The notes: generated by a model from the sequence alone, not told the origin. Positions 7,844 through 17,819 are shown, numbered from the stretch's first letter. The stretch: 36,774 nt of DNA from Actinomycetes bacterium (GCA_021809885.1 JAJZJY010000003.1:1-36774), one strand, 5' to 3'. Translations and numbers: made by a program.

Positions 7844-8299
7844 ATGATCATTCGCACGCTTGTAGCCACAATTACCCTCGGGGCCGCAGCTGCCGGCGCG
7901 GCCCCACATCTCCTGAATGCCGTCGCCGCCCCGGTCAGCAGCATGGTCGCCAGCGCCAACGTCCAGGCCGTAGCAGTCGCCGAGATGGACACCCTCGGCG
8001 CCGGCGAACCCATCACGCCGGCCAACATCACCGCCGACCTCGAAGCGAACCCGGTCGACCACGTCACGGCCGGCCCGTCGACGTCCGAGACGGTCTTCTC
8101 GGTGGCCGGGTCGAGCGACCCGACCGACTACCCCGGTGCCGGCGTGGCCGTCATGGGCGGCACCGGCTGCGCCGCGGCCTGGATCGATGCGACCGACCCG
8201 GACCTGCTCGCCATCGACGAGAGCCCGGTCCTTACCGTTCACATTCCCGCAGGTCAGCCCTGTCAGGCGCTAACCTTGCCGCCTGCCGAGCGCAGCTAG
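7844..8299 (+). CDS. Small secreted protein
   Basis: A 151-residue protein with a typical signal peptide (MIIRTLVATITLGAAAAGAAP, predicted cleavage near residue 20-30) and a mature part rich in Ala, Asp, Pro and Thr with two cysteines (in GGTGCAAAW and GQPCQAL) that could form a disulfide. I do not recognise the family. The ATG at 7844 has AAAGGAGG 9 bases upstream. It is preceded by the recurrent GGCAAGGT motif at 7798, as is another secreted-protein gene in this window (ATG 33299). It may be a surface or entry-exclusion type protein of the element; that is inference only. Confidence 0.7.
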   Translation: MIIRTLVATITLGAAAAGAAPHLLNAVAAPVSSMVASANVQAVAVAEMDTLGAGEPITPANITADLEANPVDHVTAGPSTSETVFSVAGSSDPTDYPGAGVAVMGGTGCAAAWIDATDPDLLAIDESPVLTVHIPAGQPCQALTLPPAERS

Positions 8300-8320
8300 C
8301 TGGCGTGGTAGCTGGGCAAA

Positions 8321-8560
8321 TGGGTAGACAGCAAGCAAGCTGGGTAGACGGCTGGGTAGACAGCAAGCAAGCTGGGTAGACGGCAAGCTAGCTGGGTAGA
8401 CAGCAAGCAAGCTGGGTAGACGGCAAGCTAGCTGGGTAGACAGCAAGCAAGCTGGGTAGACGGCAAGCTAGCTGGGTAGACAGCAAGCAAGCTGGGTAGA
8501 CAGCAAGCAAGCTGGGTAGACGGCTGGGTAGACGGCAAGCTAGCTGGGTAGACGGCAAGT
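8321..8560 (+). repeat. Iteron array: 13 copies of TGGGTAGAC
   Basis: The 9-mer TGGGTAGAC begins at 8321, 8341, 8353, 8373, 8393, 8413, 8433, 8453, 8473, 8493, 8513, 8525 and 8545. The step is 20 bases except two 12-base steps. The intervening sequence mostly alternates between AGCAAGCAAGC and GGCAAGCTAGC, making a 40-base higher-order unit. The 20-base step is close to two helical turns, so proteins bound to the units would lie on nearly the same DNA face. It lies between two convergent genes, downstream of parA and its RHH partner. A centromere (parS) or an iteron origin is the best explanation; neither is proven. Confidence 0.9.
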
Positions 8561-8770
8561 TCCCCCGCCGGCCGGCACAGTTGACTTAAGCCGATCGCGC
8601 TCGTCCGATCCGCGCACGCCCCGACCGTTCACGTACCGAGTCGTCGTCCGCTCAGACAACCTGGCTGTGGGTTGTACGTGCACGAGCCGGACGTAGCGCC
8701 GCGGGCCGCGCCGGCACATCGCAGTGGTCGATCAACGGGCCGCACTTCTGTCTTTCAGCATCCATTCGAG
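8561..8770. other. Intergenic junction between mobile backbone and defence operon
   Basis: About 210 bases with no credible gene. It separates the iteron array from the 3' end of the minus-strand defence operon. I see no clear terminator hairpin or attachment site here. Confidence 0.4.
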
Positions 8771-11587
8771 CTACATTTCGATAGTAACGTTAGCGTCACT
8801 AAATCCAAGTTGACGAAGGCCTTCGAGCACCACCAATTCAAGGGTTTCTCGCGGGATGCCAGCAAGGCCACCCTCTGCTCGGATCACGAAGTCAACTGTC
8901 ACGTCGGCGCTGGACGCTCCCAACGGGACGACCGCGACCTTCACGACCTCCCGAGCCTTGGTCCCAGGGACCCCGCCGACCCGAATGGTCACAGCCCCGA
9001 CACTGGCGTTCGTACCGGCGCCAGGGTCGGCAATGGTACTTCCACCAGAACCATCGCCAACAGAGCTGCTGATGGTCGTGGTACGCGTCGGTTGCGCGGG
9101 GATTTCGCTAGGCGTTGATGCGTCATCTAGACGCCGGGCCCGTAAGCCCTTTGCGACCCCCGCACGGACCAGCCAGGTGCCCGGTTGGAACTGCACTTCG
9201 TCTGCGGCGACTTGCTCCGCGAAACGGACCAGGGCGTCCTCTGAGTCCCAGGACGACCCGCTGACGAGGCCGAAGAGACCCTTGGCCGCCCCCTCGGCCA
9301 GGGCCTGGCGCAGGACGTCAGGGCTGGTGAGCTTCGGCAGGCGCGGTAGCCGGTAGAAGTAGCCGAGCAGCGTATCGAGTTCGACCGCATCCGTGCCTTC
9401 CGGTAACAGCCCGAAGCGCGCCGCCAGGAGCGCCGCGGGCGCAAGTGCGCTGACCAAGCGGTCCGCGCCCTTCAAGTGGTCAAGGACCCGCTGCCCGACG
9501 AGGGCGTCCACCTTGCCCGGTCCAAGATCGACATGGTCGAGCTTCGCACCACCGCCGTCCCCCTCACCCAGGAGCAATAGGTGCCGGTAAGCCATGGCGA
9601 CCTGCTGTGGAAGGCGCTCTTCGGCCGCCGCGAGACGCTTGGCCAGCTGTTCGCGCTGCTCGGCGTTGAAGCGCCCCAGTCGGTGCTTGTCGTCCCTGAT
9701 GTCCCGCAAGGCCGCTAGGGTCCGTGCCGACCCCCTTGCCTTTGACATTGAAGGGCCGTCGGCAGCGACCAGCATCGCTGCATTCTTGTTGGACCGCCAA
9801 CTGGACCCCCGGTGCTCCAGGAACTCTCGCGAAACCCTGAGGGTTTCGTCGGTCTCGTCCCCGCCGACACGCCAACCGAAGTCGAGCATACCCAGCACTA
9901 GTTGCTGGGTGTCCGGGAGGTCAGCGGAGCCTTCCACCCGAGGCTCGACGCGCAGCTCGAACGAGCTAGGCGCCACCGCGCCCAGTGCTTCCCGCAGCAG
10001 GGCGTCGATCCGGTCGTCAATTATCGCACCTTCACGTTCGAGCACCACCTTGTTCAGGTTGGGCTCGGTCGTAAAGCGGTAACGGCCCCCTTCGAGGCGC
10101 ATGAACCAAAGGGAGTTCTCCAGTGTGTCCCGCACATCCTCGATGAGGCCACGAGACAGCCCGGGACGGCCAACGCCAACCAACATCTGCGCTGCCGAGG
10201 CGCCGAGCACCTTGTCCGAGCCGAACGAATGCAGAAAGGCCGTAGTAGCAAGCCCGGTGGCGAGGCGGAGCTGTTCCACCTGTCCCCCGCGACGGCGGTC
10301 CTCCTCAGGTGCCTTCGAGTCACTTCTGATGATGTCAGCGTTCAGCGCCGACTTGTAGCTCTCACCGGCGAAGCGCACCACTTCTCCCCTGATACCGGCG
10401 TCTGACAGCATCACGTCGCCCGGATGGATGAGTGCCGCCTGGGGGCCCTGTTGCGAGAGCGCCTTTACGGTATGGGCGAGGGTACGCAGCGCGCCCCGGG
10501 TGCGCTGGAACCCCGACAGCGACCCCCACCGGTTGGTAAGGATGTCAACCAGCTCGGGATGGAAAGGGAACGCGCCCGCGAGCCGGTCCCGGTAGGTGGC
10601 TTCACGGTACGCGGCGGGCACGGCGTCACCCAGCGACTCGTACCAGTCGGCATAAGCGTTGGCCACCGCGCGGCGCTCGGCCTCGGGGCCGATGGTCGTG
10701 AACAGGCGCCGATGGAGAATAGGGAAGATGTCGTCACCCTCCACCGGGGTCACGATGTTCTCGGTGCGCCCCACCACCTTGGAGAGGCGCTCGAACATCT
10801 CCTCGCCGTGGAGGCTTGCGTAGTCCTCCAGGTGTGACGAAGTGAGTGTGGCAACGACGGCCGCGCCCGGGACACTGGCAGCCGCGGTGCATAGCTCCTT
10901 GATGAACGTGAGCGTGACAGAGGCCAGGTTGCCTTCTCCCGCACCGACCGGCAAAGCCTTGGTCAGGTACTGGAGCGCCTCGTCGAGCAAGACCACGCAG
11001 GGGGCGTTCGCTTCCAGCAAGGCTGATAACTGCGTGGTCGAAGAGCCCCAGAGCTGGCGGTCCTGGTCCGCAACCTTGGCGTACGCGGCGGCACCACCCA
11101 GACGGTAGGCGAGCTGGCCAAGGAGCGTGTACACCTCGGCGTCGGGGATATCTGGGTCCGGCTTGCCAGCCGAGAGCGCCCCTCCCTCAAGCACGACTAC
11201 CTTTGCCTTCGGGAAGTCTGTTCTGCGCAGGGCCTTGGCCAGTTCGCCAACGAAAGCCGTGCCTGCCACCTTCGTCGGGTCCCTGAAAAGGTGGTATGCC
11301 GCGAGAAGCGTGTGCGTCTTGCCGCCACCGAACTCGGTCTGGAGCCGGTAGACGCCGGCGGCGGACATATCACCCGACAGCCGAGCCGTCAGTTCACCTA
11401 GGAAGGACCGTAACGCCTCAGTGAGATAGGTCTTCTCGCAAAAGCTGACTGGGTCCAGGTAGTCAGCAGGCCCGCGCTGGCGGTCCACCAGGCCGAGGTC
11501 CGCTGCAAACAGGGACTCGTCGAACGAACCGTCGGCGATGTCCCTTCTCGGCTCGGCGACCTCACGCCAAGGAGGCAGCATGCTCAT
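8771..11587 (-). CDS. DUF499 (COG1483) AAA+-type ATPase of a defence operon
   Basis: A 938-residue ATPase. The start MSMLPPWREV with AGGAG 8 bases upstream is well supported. Walker A is FGGGKTH (G87-T91) and Walker B is CVVLLDE (197-203), the pattern of DUF499 proteins, which resemble the large BrxC/PglY ATPases of BREX and Pgl systems. The middle is helical; the C-terminal 100 residues follow a Ser/Thr-rich linker and end in a small alpha/beta domain (AREVVKVAVVPLG, FVIRAEGGLAG). It is the third gene of the operon, 70 bases after the methyltransferase. DUF499 and DUF1156 proteins are known neighbours in defence islands; the biochemical role of DUF499 is not established. Confidence 0.85.
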   Translation of the reverse strand: MSMLPPWREVAEPRRDIADGSFDESLFAADLGLVDRQRGPADYLDPVSFCEKTYLTEALRSFLGELTARLSGDMSAAGVYRLQTEFGGGKTHTLLAAYHLFRDPTKVAGTAFVGELAKALRRTDFPKAKVVVLEGGALSAGKPDPDIPDAEVYTLLGQLAYRLGGAAAYAKVADQDRQLWGSSTTQLSALLEANAPCVVLLDEALQYLTKALPVGAGEGNLASVTLTFIKELCTAAASVPGAAVVATLTSSHLEDYASLHGEEMFERLSKVVGRTENIVTPVEGDDIFPILHRRLFTTIGPEAERRAVANAYADWYESLGDAVPAAYREATYRDRLAGAFPFHPELVDILTNRWGSLSGFQRTRGALRTLAHTVKALSQQGPQAALIHPGDVMLSDAGIRGEVVRFAGESYKSALNADIIRSDSKAPEEDRRRGGQVEQLRLATGLATTAFLHSFGSDKVLGASAAQMLVGVGRPGLSRGLIEDVRDTLENSLWFMRLEGGRYRFTTEPNLNKVVLEREGAIIDDRIDALLREALGAVAPSSFELRVEPRVEGSADLPDTQQLVLGMLDFGWRVGGDETDETLRVSREFLEHRGSSWRSNKNAAMLVAADGPSMSKARGSARTLAALRDIRDDKHRLGRFNAEQREQLAKRLAAAEERLPQQVAMAYRHLLLLGEGDGGGAKLDHVDLGPGKVDALVGQRVLDHLKGADRLVSALAPAALLAARFGLLPEGTDAVELDTLLGYFYRLPRLPKLTSPDVLRQALAEGAAKGLFGLVSGSSWDSEDALVRFAEQVAADEVQFQPGTWLVRAGVAKGLRARRLDDASTPSEIPAQPTRTTTISSSVGDGSGGSTIADPGAGTNASVGAVTIRVGGVPGTKAREVVKVAVVPLGASSADVTVDFVIRAEGGLAGIPRETLELVVLEGLRQLGFSDANVTIEM

Positions 11588-11657
11588 CGAGAGTTCTCCT
11601 TTGCGGTCCGTTCACGCGATGGGTACGCCACGCTCTCACGGTGAACGCTGGCTAGCA

Positions 11658-14378
11658 TCACTTCTGCCCCCGCTGGAACAACGACGGTTGCCCGGGGCAG
11701 AAGAGCCGAGCCTGCCCAGGCTCGAACAGAGTCAGTTCCTCGACCGTCGAAGTCGACCTAGCTGCGGCCTCTGACAGCGCGTCCCGGTTGCCAGTGAGCC
11801 CGAGCAACATCGTGCGCTCTTTGTCAGCTTCTGGAAGGATTTCCGCAAGCATCCGGGCCGCCGCCCAGAAGCCCGGCTCGTTGCCCATCCCGGTAGCCCC
11901 GAGCACAGATTCCAGCTCCTTTCGGCGACCACCGTCCCACAACTGGCACGCTAGGTGGAGCACGTCTACCAATGCCGGAGAGGCTGTGAGCTTGAAACCC
12001 TTACGGTCCTGCGGCCCGAGCAGGCTGAAGTTGGAACCAGCCTGGCGTGCAAAACCGCTACCGCGGCAGAGGTGGCCCAGGTCAACGTCGAAGGCTCGTT
12101 CCAGCTTGTAAGCCTCGTCCGCTGGGATCGATGCACTTTGATAGGCCCAGCGCCATGTGAGGTAGAAAAGCGACTCTTGATCGAGAGCTGAAAGGGACTC
12201 GGTTCCGAGGAGGCGGCGCATCGCGTGGTGTGCAACCGCCCTCCGTGCGAGCACCATCAACTCAGCAACACTGACCTCCTCGCCGGAGAGCTTGACGACA
12301 TGGCCGTACTGGGCAAAGACCTCGAATGCCGGGCCGATGGCCGACACAAAGTAATCAGCACCAGTCAGTCCCATCTCCTCGAAGTCGCTCAGCCGCTCAG
12401 CGATGCGTTGCTCCAAGGAGCGCACTACATCGTCGTAGAAGCCCTCCATTTCCGCCTCTTGACGGCGGCACACTAGTACGACTGACGAGCCAAGTACGGC
12501 GCTTATCTGTGCCGTGCTGCGCGCCTCGCGCTCAGAACGCATCGGCCACGATGTCGTAACCACCAGATTCGCGGCGCGCAGCGCCGTGAGGAGACGTTCC
12601 CAAGCCTCCACGTCTGTATGAGCGAACACGATCGCAACGAGGCCATCTGGCTTCACAACCCGCGTCATCTCGGCTAGAGCTGCTTGAAGTCGCCTTTCGA
12701 ACTCGTCATGGGATACGTACTCCGGCGACTGCTTATCCGCCCGACTCTCGATAATTTCCTGATTCTTTGGAGTAAGGGGTGTTGCGAACACTGCCGGGTA
12801 CAGATGACCGACGGAACGTTTGAGCCATACATAGAAGAAATCAGACAGGTCTCCGTATTGGATAGCATCATAATATGGGGGGTCAACTATGACGCCGTCG
12901 AACGTGCCATCGGCAAACGCCAGATGTTGAGCGTCTCCGCGCAAAGTGGCAACTTTAGTTGAGTCGATGAGTGAGCAGTGGCGCACAGCAAGTTCTACCC
13001 ACTTGATGTGCGACTCCCATATACCTCCCTTAGGCTGGAAGACATCGGTCTCCACATAATCCCAAACCATGGCAATGGCCTGCCGTGCAAAAGTGCCGCG
13101 TAGGAACTCACCAGAAGTGGCCCAACTGGTGAAGGCCGAATTGTAATCAGCAATCTTGTCGATCATGAACCCTAGATATGTGACGACAGCAAGTGCCCGT
13201 TCGGGCTCCATACCCTCCGACACCATTTCGCTATAGGCGGCGCGGACGGCTTCGCAGAGAGATCCGAGGACGAAGAGTTGGCGATCGTTGAAGAGCCCTC
13301 GAAACGTATCGATACCATACACAAGATTGCCGTAGCGGCGGTACTGCGACTTAACCATTGGCTCATCGGGCATGGCGGAAGTTCCGTCAGACAAGTCCTC
13401 CAGCTCGTCGAGAAGATCGGTAGCGAGGCGGTCGGCGCCATCCACCTCATCCGGCCGCGGAGATCGGTAGACCCGGTTGCCAGGATCGACGTCCAGCACA
13501 GCGTAAAGGCGACGCCCAAAACCGGTCTTCTTGCCATAGCTCCGGACGTCTTTGGCCACCGTGGACGTGCCGCAGGCAGGGCACGTAACCGAACTGGCCT
13601 TCACCGTCCCGTCGTCTAGAGACGCCCCCTTGGGTGGTTGGCCGCTTAGAATCTGGAGGTCGATCTCGCCTAGCCGTGCGTTTACCTTTACCCATGCCTT
13701 GCGGCGGTTGCTATTAGCCAACCAGAACGACGAGAGCAGCGGGACTTCGGCTCGACACGACGGGTTCGGGCACGACATGGTCCGCGCCCAGAAGTAAACG
13801 GCGGGTCGGCGCCCATCGGGGCCGGCCGGGAACACCTTTGCCAGTTTCGGCTCGACCCTCTCCCGCACCCAACCAGCCCACTTGACGAAGTCGTCGGCCA
13901 GCGGGTTGCCGCCAAGTTGCCCGGAGTGCCCAAATCGCTGAGGGTATTCCAGAACGCACTTTTCGATGAGGTGGGCAACCGGGTTCAAGTCCACCGCCGT
14001 CACGTCACAACCCAATCGGAGGGCTTCGAGCGGTATCGCCCCACCGCCGGCAAAGCAGTCGAGCACCTTGGGTGGCCCGTCCGGGTACGCCTCAGCTAGG
14101 AGCTTGCGGAGGGGGTCGATCTTGTCGTCACGGACTGAGGCCTCGAACGGCGCCGCAGCGGCAATGAGCTTGAGGATGTCTTTTCGTTGTTCCTCGTGTC
14201 CAGGGTCAGGTAGTAGCGTACCGAAAACGACCGCACGGCTCATTGCCAAGGGCCGACGCGCCCACCATAGGTGCATAGTCGAAATATGGCCATGGCGTAA
14301 CGATTTCTCGCGGGCCGACTCCTGGTTCACTTCCTTGAGGGGCAGTTCGACCTCGATCAAGCGCCGGTCGTTCGTCAT
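11658..14378 (-). CDS. DUF1156 (COG1743) adenine-specific DNA methyltransferase
   Basis: A 906-residue protein beginning with the DUF1156 signature (IEVELPLKEVN at residues 8-18, MHLWWARRPLA at 35-45). The SAM-binding motif I is LDCFAGGG at 106-113, with VDLNP at 129-133; the catalytic motif is DPPYYD at 499-504, a form used by N6-adenine or N4-cytosine enzymes. A zinc ribbon is suggested by C203, C208, C266 and C269. The ATG overlaps the TGA of the upstream helicase as ATGA, so the two are translationally coupled. In this setting it would mark self DNA or act with the helicase and DUF499 ATPase against phage; no separate restriction nuclease gene is present. Confidence 0.9.
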   Translation of the reverse strand: MTNDRRLIEVELPLKEVNQESAREKSLRHGHISTMHLWWARRPLAMSRAVVFGTLLPDPGHEEQRKDILKLIAAAAPFEASVRDDKIDPLRKLLAEAYPDGPPKVLDCFAGGGAIPLEALRLGCDVTAVDLNPVAHLIEKCVLEYPQRFGHSGQLGGNPLADDFVKWAGWVRERVEPKLAKVFPAGPDGRRPAVYFWARTMSCPNPSCRAEVPLLSSFWLANSNRRKAWVKVNARLGEIDLQILSGQPPKGASLDDGTVKASSVTCPACGTSTVAKDVRSYGKKTGFGRRLYAVLDVDPGNRVYRSPRPDEVDGADRLATDLLDELEDLSDGTSAMPDEPMVKSQYRRYGNLVYGIDTFRGLFNDRQLFVLGSLCEAVRAAYSEMVSEGMEPERALAVVTYLGFMIDKIADYNSAFTSWATSGEFLRGTFARQAIAMVWDYVETDVFQPKGGIWESHIKWVELAVRHCSLIDSTKVATLRGDAQHLAFADGTFDGVIVDPPYYDAIQYGDLSDFFYVWLKRSVGHLYPAVFATPLTPKNQEIIESRADKQSPEYVSHDEFERRLQAALAEMTRVVKPDGLVAIVFAHTDVEAWERLLTALRAANLVVTTSWPMRSEREARSTAQISAVLGSSVVLVCRRQEAEMEGFYDDVVRSLEQRIAERLSDFEEMGLTGADYFVSAIGPAFEVFAQYGHVVKLSGEEVSVAELMVLARRAVAHHAMRRLLGTESLSALDQESLFYLTWRWAYQSASIPADEAYKLERAFDVDLGHLCRGSGFARQAGSNFSLLGPQDRKGFKLTASPALVDVLHLACQLWDGGRRKELESVLGATGMGNEPGFWAAARMLAEILPEADKERTMLLGLTGNRDALSEAAARSTSTVEELTLFEPGQARLFCPGQPSLFQRGQK

Positions 14379-17300
14379 GCTCGCGCTCCCTTGGCTGCTT
14401 CGATCACGGGTTCAGGCTCGACCCGGTAGCGGACATCGAGGGAGGGCTGCCATGCGCTCGCCAGGGCCTTGACCGGGTTCTGGACCCTGTATAGGCGCGG
14501 CGCCGGTCCCGAACAGTCCAGGACGACATAAAGCCAGTAATCATCTCCCAGCTCTTGGCTCTTGGCGAACTCGCTCCAGGTCAGCTCCACACGGGCCACC
14601 CCGGCTCGGCCCTTGACCTCGATGCAGCGACGTTCTCCGCTCAGCGTAGAGAGGAGGTCGAAGCCGACGTTGTCGGCCTCGACAGACCGGACGGCGGCGC
14701 CGCGGGCCTCCTCGTAGCGGCGCGCCACTCCTACGGCAACCTGCTCCACGTCCGCGTCGCCCTCGGCCGAGCTTCCGGTCCCCGAGCCCTCCCCACTAGG
14801 CAACGGCAAGAGGAGTGCGCTCCCTATAACGGTCACATCGCCCCGGCTGACGCTGCGACCGCGCGCTGCCTCGGCTAGGCGGCTGTCCCTTCGCTGCTCC
14901 AATTGTGCCTTGTTCAGCTCGGCGATGCGCAGGCGTCCTTCAGCGCCGTGGGCCGAGCGCTCGACATCCTCCTCAGCCGCTATGGCCGCCGTATCAGCCT
15001 CCGCCAGCAGGGCGCTGAAAGAGCGCCGCAGGAAATCCTCCTGGACGTCCGCCACGTGCTCGCGCTCCGCCTTTACCTCCAAGAAGTGCCGTTCGAAGAG
15101 GTGCTGGCGCGCCCACATGAGCAGGTCCTGGTCGGCGCGGGGGGCGACGACTGGCCGATGTGAGCTTTCATCCGGGCCGCGCGCGTCGCCGCTCGGGGAC
15201 ACCAGGTCGAATAGCGACGCCGCCCGGGCCGGCTCGGTACTGCCGTCGACGCCCACGCGAGCCGCGGCAAGGGCTCGGTGCACCAGCTCGCCGTTGCCGT
15301 CGACGACATCGCCGACCATGAACCGCAGAACAGCCGGCTTCGCCAGGTCAGGGTCGAAAAAGATGCCGCCTTTGGCAACCTCCCTGGCAGTGTTCTCGAT
15401 CACGTAGCCAACGAGGGCGTCGAAGAGAGGGTGCCCGGGCCCGCACAGCTCGGCTGCGGGGAGGCTCGCCTCCTCGTCGCTCCGGCGAGGACGGAGCGCG
15501 ACGGCCTTGTCGAACGTCAGCCGCTTGTACTCCGGGGCGATCTTGCGCAGTGCGGAGCCGGTGCGGCTGCGGGCCACCAGGACGTCCGGCGAGCGGTCCA
15601 CCCGTAACGTACCGGGGTCGAGGCGGTGGGTCACCTTGCCGCCGGCGTAAGAGACGGCTTCGGTGAAGAACCGCTCGAAGTACGCCGGCGGCAAGCGCCG
15701 CTCCTCGGCGCGCTCGGCCCGGTCCCGCTCGGTCTCCCAGTCGAGGTGATGCCGGGCTAGGGCGTTCTGGAGCAATGCCTCAGCCCTGGCTTTGGTGGCC
15801 GGGTCCACCTGGTCGCCATGGAACTCGGCCGCCGCCTCCTCCTTCGTAAGCTCCCCCACCAAGACCTTCTCCAATAGGTCCCTGAGGTTGGTGCCGATGG
15901 CCTGGCCCACGACGTCGAAGACCTTGTCACCGAGCGCCACACCCATGTTCTCCATCTTCTTCAACAACAAATTGAGGACGTAACCCTCCCTAGTGTTGGT
16001 GGCCACCAGATTGAAGATGTAGACGTCGTCGGTCTGGCCGATGCGGTGGATGCGGCCCATACGCTGTTCGAGCCGGTTGGGGTTCCACGGGATGTCGTAG
16101 TTGACCATCAAGTGGCAGAACTGGAGGTTGATGCCCTCGCCGGCTGCCTCGGTGGCAACCATGATCTGGGCTGTCTCCCTGAAGTAGCGCTCCGATTCGA
16201 TGCGCTCGGCAAGCTTCATCTGGCCATGGATCTGGGCGACGGCGAAGTCCTTGGAGAGGTTCTCCACTAGATAATCGAGAGTGTCTTTATGCTCGGTGAA
16301 GATGAGCAGCTGCGTGCGGCGGTCCTCTTTGAGCCCGGAGTTGTGCACTAGGTCGAGCAGCTCTGTGAGCTTGCGCTCGCTGCGTTTGCCCTCAACGTCC
16401 TGCGCCATGGCCAGAAGAGGGACTAGGGCCTCGCGCTCGGCCTCCAGCTCGGCCACGGTGTCGGGGAGCCATTCCTCAAGCGCCGCCTCCTCCAGCCTCC
16501 AACGCTCGTCCTCGTCAAGCTCTTCGAGGTCCTCCTCATTGGGCAGGAGCGACCTTTGGAACGCCTTGCGCTTGCGCAGGTACTCGGCCGGGTCGGCGAT
16601 GGCCTTTTCCACTCGGTCCAGCCGACGCTCCAAGGTCCGGCGGATGGCCCGGGTACTCGACGCGACCCGTCGTTGCATGGTGGCCAGGGCGAAGCCGGCG
16701 GTCAGCTTCGTGTAGTCGCCGCGGATCTCCTTCAACTTGCGAGACACGAAATCGGTGACGGCCTCGTAAAGCTGCCATTCGTCGCCCGCCAGTTCGTACT
16801 CCACCCGCTGGGGGTGCCGGTCCTTGAACAGCTTCCGGCCCGCCATGTCGGTCATGATCTCCTTGGAGACCTTGCGGTAGGACTGCGGCGGCACTTTGAA
16901 GCGCTTTGGAGGCGGGCAACGGTCCCCCCAGGCGTCCATGTCGAGAAGCCGCAACAGCCCCCAGAGGCTCTCGTTGCGCCCCGAGTGCGGGGTGGCCGTC
17001 ATGAGCACGAGCCGGTGGCTCTTGCGAGCCACAACCTCGGCCGCCTTGTAGCGGTCGCTCTTGTTCTTGATGTAACCCTTGGCGTCCACTGAGAGGGTGA
17101 AGCCGTGGGCTTCGTCGATGACGGCGAGGTCCCAGTCTCGCTCAGCCGCCTTCAGGGCTTCGAGCGCCCGCTCGGTACGCAAGAAGTCGCGGCTCACCAC
17201 CACCCGGTCGTAGGCGTCCCAGGGGTTCTCCGTAGGCGAGGCGTCGAAGTGGGAGGCGGCAAGTTCGATGAAGGTGAGGTCGAAGCGCTCGCCCAGCTCC

Positions 17301-17797
17301 CTGACCCACTGAGGCCGAAGGTTGGCCGGGGTCACCACGAGCAAGCGGTCCCCCGCGCGCCGAAGGACCAGCTCTTTCATGTAGAGCCCGGCCATGATCG
17401 TTTTGCCGGCCCCAGGGTCGTCCGCCAACAGGTAGCGAAGCCGCGGCTCTTTCAAGAAGCAGTCGTAGACGGCTTCGAGCTGGTGGGGAAACGGGCTGAT
17501 GTTCGACACCGCCAAGGCCGCCATCTCGTGACCGAACGCCACCTGGATGCGATGGGCTTCTATCCCAAGGCGGAACAGGACCGGGTCCCCGTCGAAGCGC
17601 AGCTCTGCCGGCGTCTCGAAAACCTCGACGGCAGCAAGCTCGCTCTCGGCCAGCACATGTTTGCCGGTACCCGAGGGACCGTCGTAGAAGAAGTGCCAGT
17701 ACGTCCCCGGGGTCACCGCTACCAAGGTGACGACCTCGGAGCGGCCCGGGAAACGGACTCGCGCCTCGGGCCTCAACCTGTCGAGGTCGAGCGTCAC
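14375..17797 (-). CDS. SNF2-family helicase with C-terminal DUF3883-like domain (DrmD-like)
   Basis: An 1140-residue superfamily 2 ATPase. Motif I is DDPGAGKT (126-133), motif II DEAH (228-231), motif III TATPHSG (267-273), and the second RecA lobe carries EAAGEGINLQF (550-560) and QRMGRIHRIGQ (578-588). Near the C-terminus CIEVKGR (E1060, K1062), followed by FAKSQELGDDYWLYVV, looks like DUF3883, which is related to nuclease folds. The GTG at 17797 is chosen although the frame is open to 17950, because a -10 hexamer TATACT lies 15 bases upstream inside the longer frame and a GGGGG tract precedes the GTG. It heads the three-gene operon. DISARM DrmD proteins have this architecture; the other DISARM genes are absent. 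Confidence 0.88.
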   Translation of the reverse strand: MTLDLDRLRPEARVRFPGRSEVVTLVAVTPGTYWHFFYDGPSGTGKHVLAESELAAVEVFETPAELRFDGDPVLFRLGIEAHRIQVAFGHEMAALAVSNISPFPHQLEAVYDCFLKEPRLRYLLADDPGAGKTIMAGLYMKELVLRRAGDRLLVVTPANLRPQWVRELGERFDLTFIELAASHFDASPTENPWDAYDRVVVSRDFLRTERALEALKAAERDWDLAVIDEAHGFTLSVDAKGYIKNKSDRYKAAEVVARKSHRLVLMTATPHSGRNESLWGLLRLLDMDAWGDRCPPPKRFKVPPQSYRKVSKEIMTDMAGRKLFKDRHPQRVEYELAGDEWQLYEAVTDFVSRKLKEIRGDYTKLTAGFALATMQRRVASSTRAIRRTLERRLDRVEKAIADPAEYLRKRKAFQRSLLPNEEDLEELDEDERWRLEEAALEEWLPDTVAELEAEREALVPLLAMAQDVEGKRSERKLTELLDLVHNSGLKEDRRTQLLIFTEHKDTLDYLVENLSKDFAVAQIHGQMKLAERIESERYFRETAQIMVATEAAGEGINLQFCHLMVNYDIPWNPNRLEQRMGRIHRIGQTDDVYIFNLVATNTREGYVLNLLLKKMENMGVALGDKVFDVVGQAIGTNLRDLLEKVLVGELTKEEAAAEFHGDQVDPATKARAEALLQNALARHHLDWETERDRAERAEERRLPPAYFERFFTEAVSYAGGKVTHRLDPGTLRVDRSPDVLVARSRTGSALRKIAPEYKRLTFDKAVALRPRRSDEEASLPAAELCGPGHPLFDALVGYVIENTAREVAKGGIFFDPDLAKPAVLRFMVGDVVDGNGELVHRALAAARVGVDGSTEPARAASLFDLVSPSGDARGPDESSHRPVVAPRADQDLLMWARQHLFERHFLEVKAEREHVADVQEDFLRRSFSALLAEADTAAIAAEEDVERSAHGAEGRLRIAELNKAQLEQRRDSRLAEAARGRSVSRGDVTVIGSALLLPLPSGEGSGTGSSAEGDADVEQVAVGVARRYEEARGAAVRSVEADNVGFDLLSTLSGERRCIEVKGRAGVARVELTWSEFAKSQELGDDYWLYVVLDCSGPAPRLYRVQNPVKALASAWQPSLDVRYRVEPEPVIEAAKGARA

Positions 17798-17811
17798 TGT
17801 CGCACCCCCGG

Positions 17812-17819
17812 AGTATAAT
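17812..17819. promoter_or_regulatory. Overlapping divergent -10 elements
   Basis: On the minus strand TATACT (17817-17812) lies 15 bases before the helicase GTG. On the plus strand TATAAT (17814-17819), a perfect -10, precedes the small gene starting at 17870. The two hexamers share four base pairs, so transcription in the two directions should be mutually exclusive or jointly regulated. No convincing -35 is visible on either side. Confidence 0.6.

Noticed and set aside
1-8300. Left attachment site (duplicate of the tRNA 3' end)
   Set aside because: No stretch resembling the tRNA 3' end was found; the left end is probably outside the window.
8321-8560. CRISPR array
   Set aside because: The units repeat every 20 bases with no unique spacers, and no cas genes are present.
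8771-17797. A complete DISARM or BREX system
   Set aside because: No DrmA, DrmB, DrmC, PglZ or PglX-type partner is seen; only domain-level resemblance exists.
10424-17818. Long plus-strand frames opposite the helicase, methylase and ATPase genes
   Set aside because: They are antisense shadows of high-GC coding sequence without domains or ribosome binding sites.
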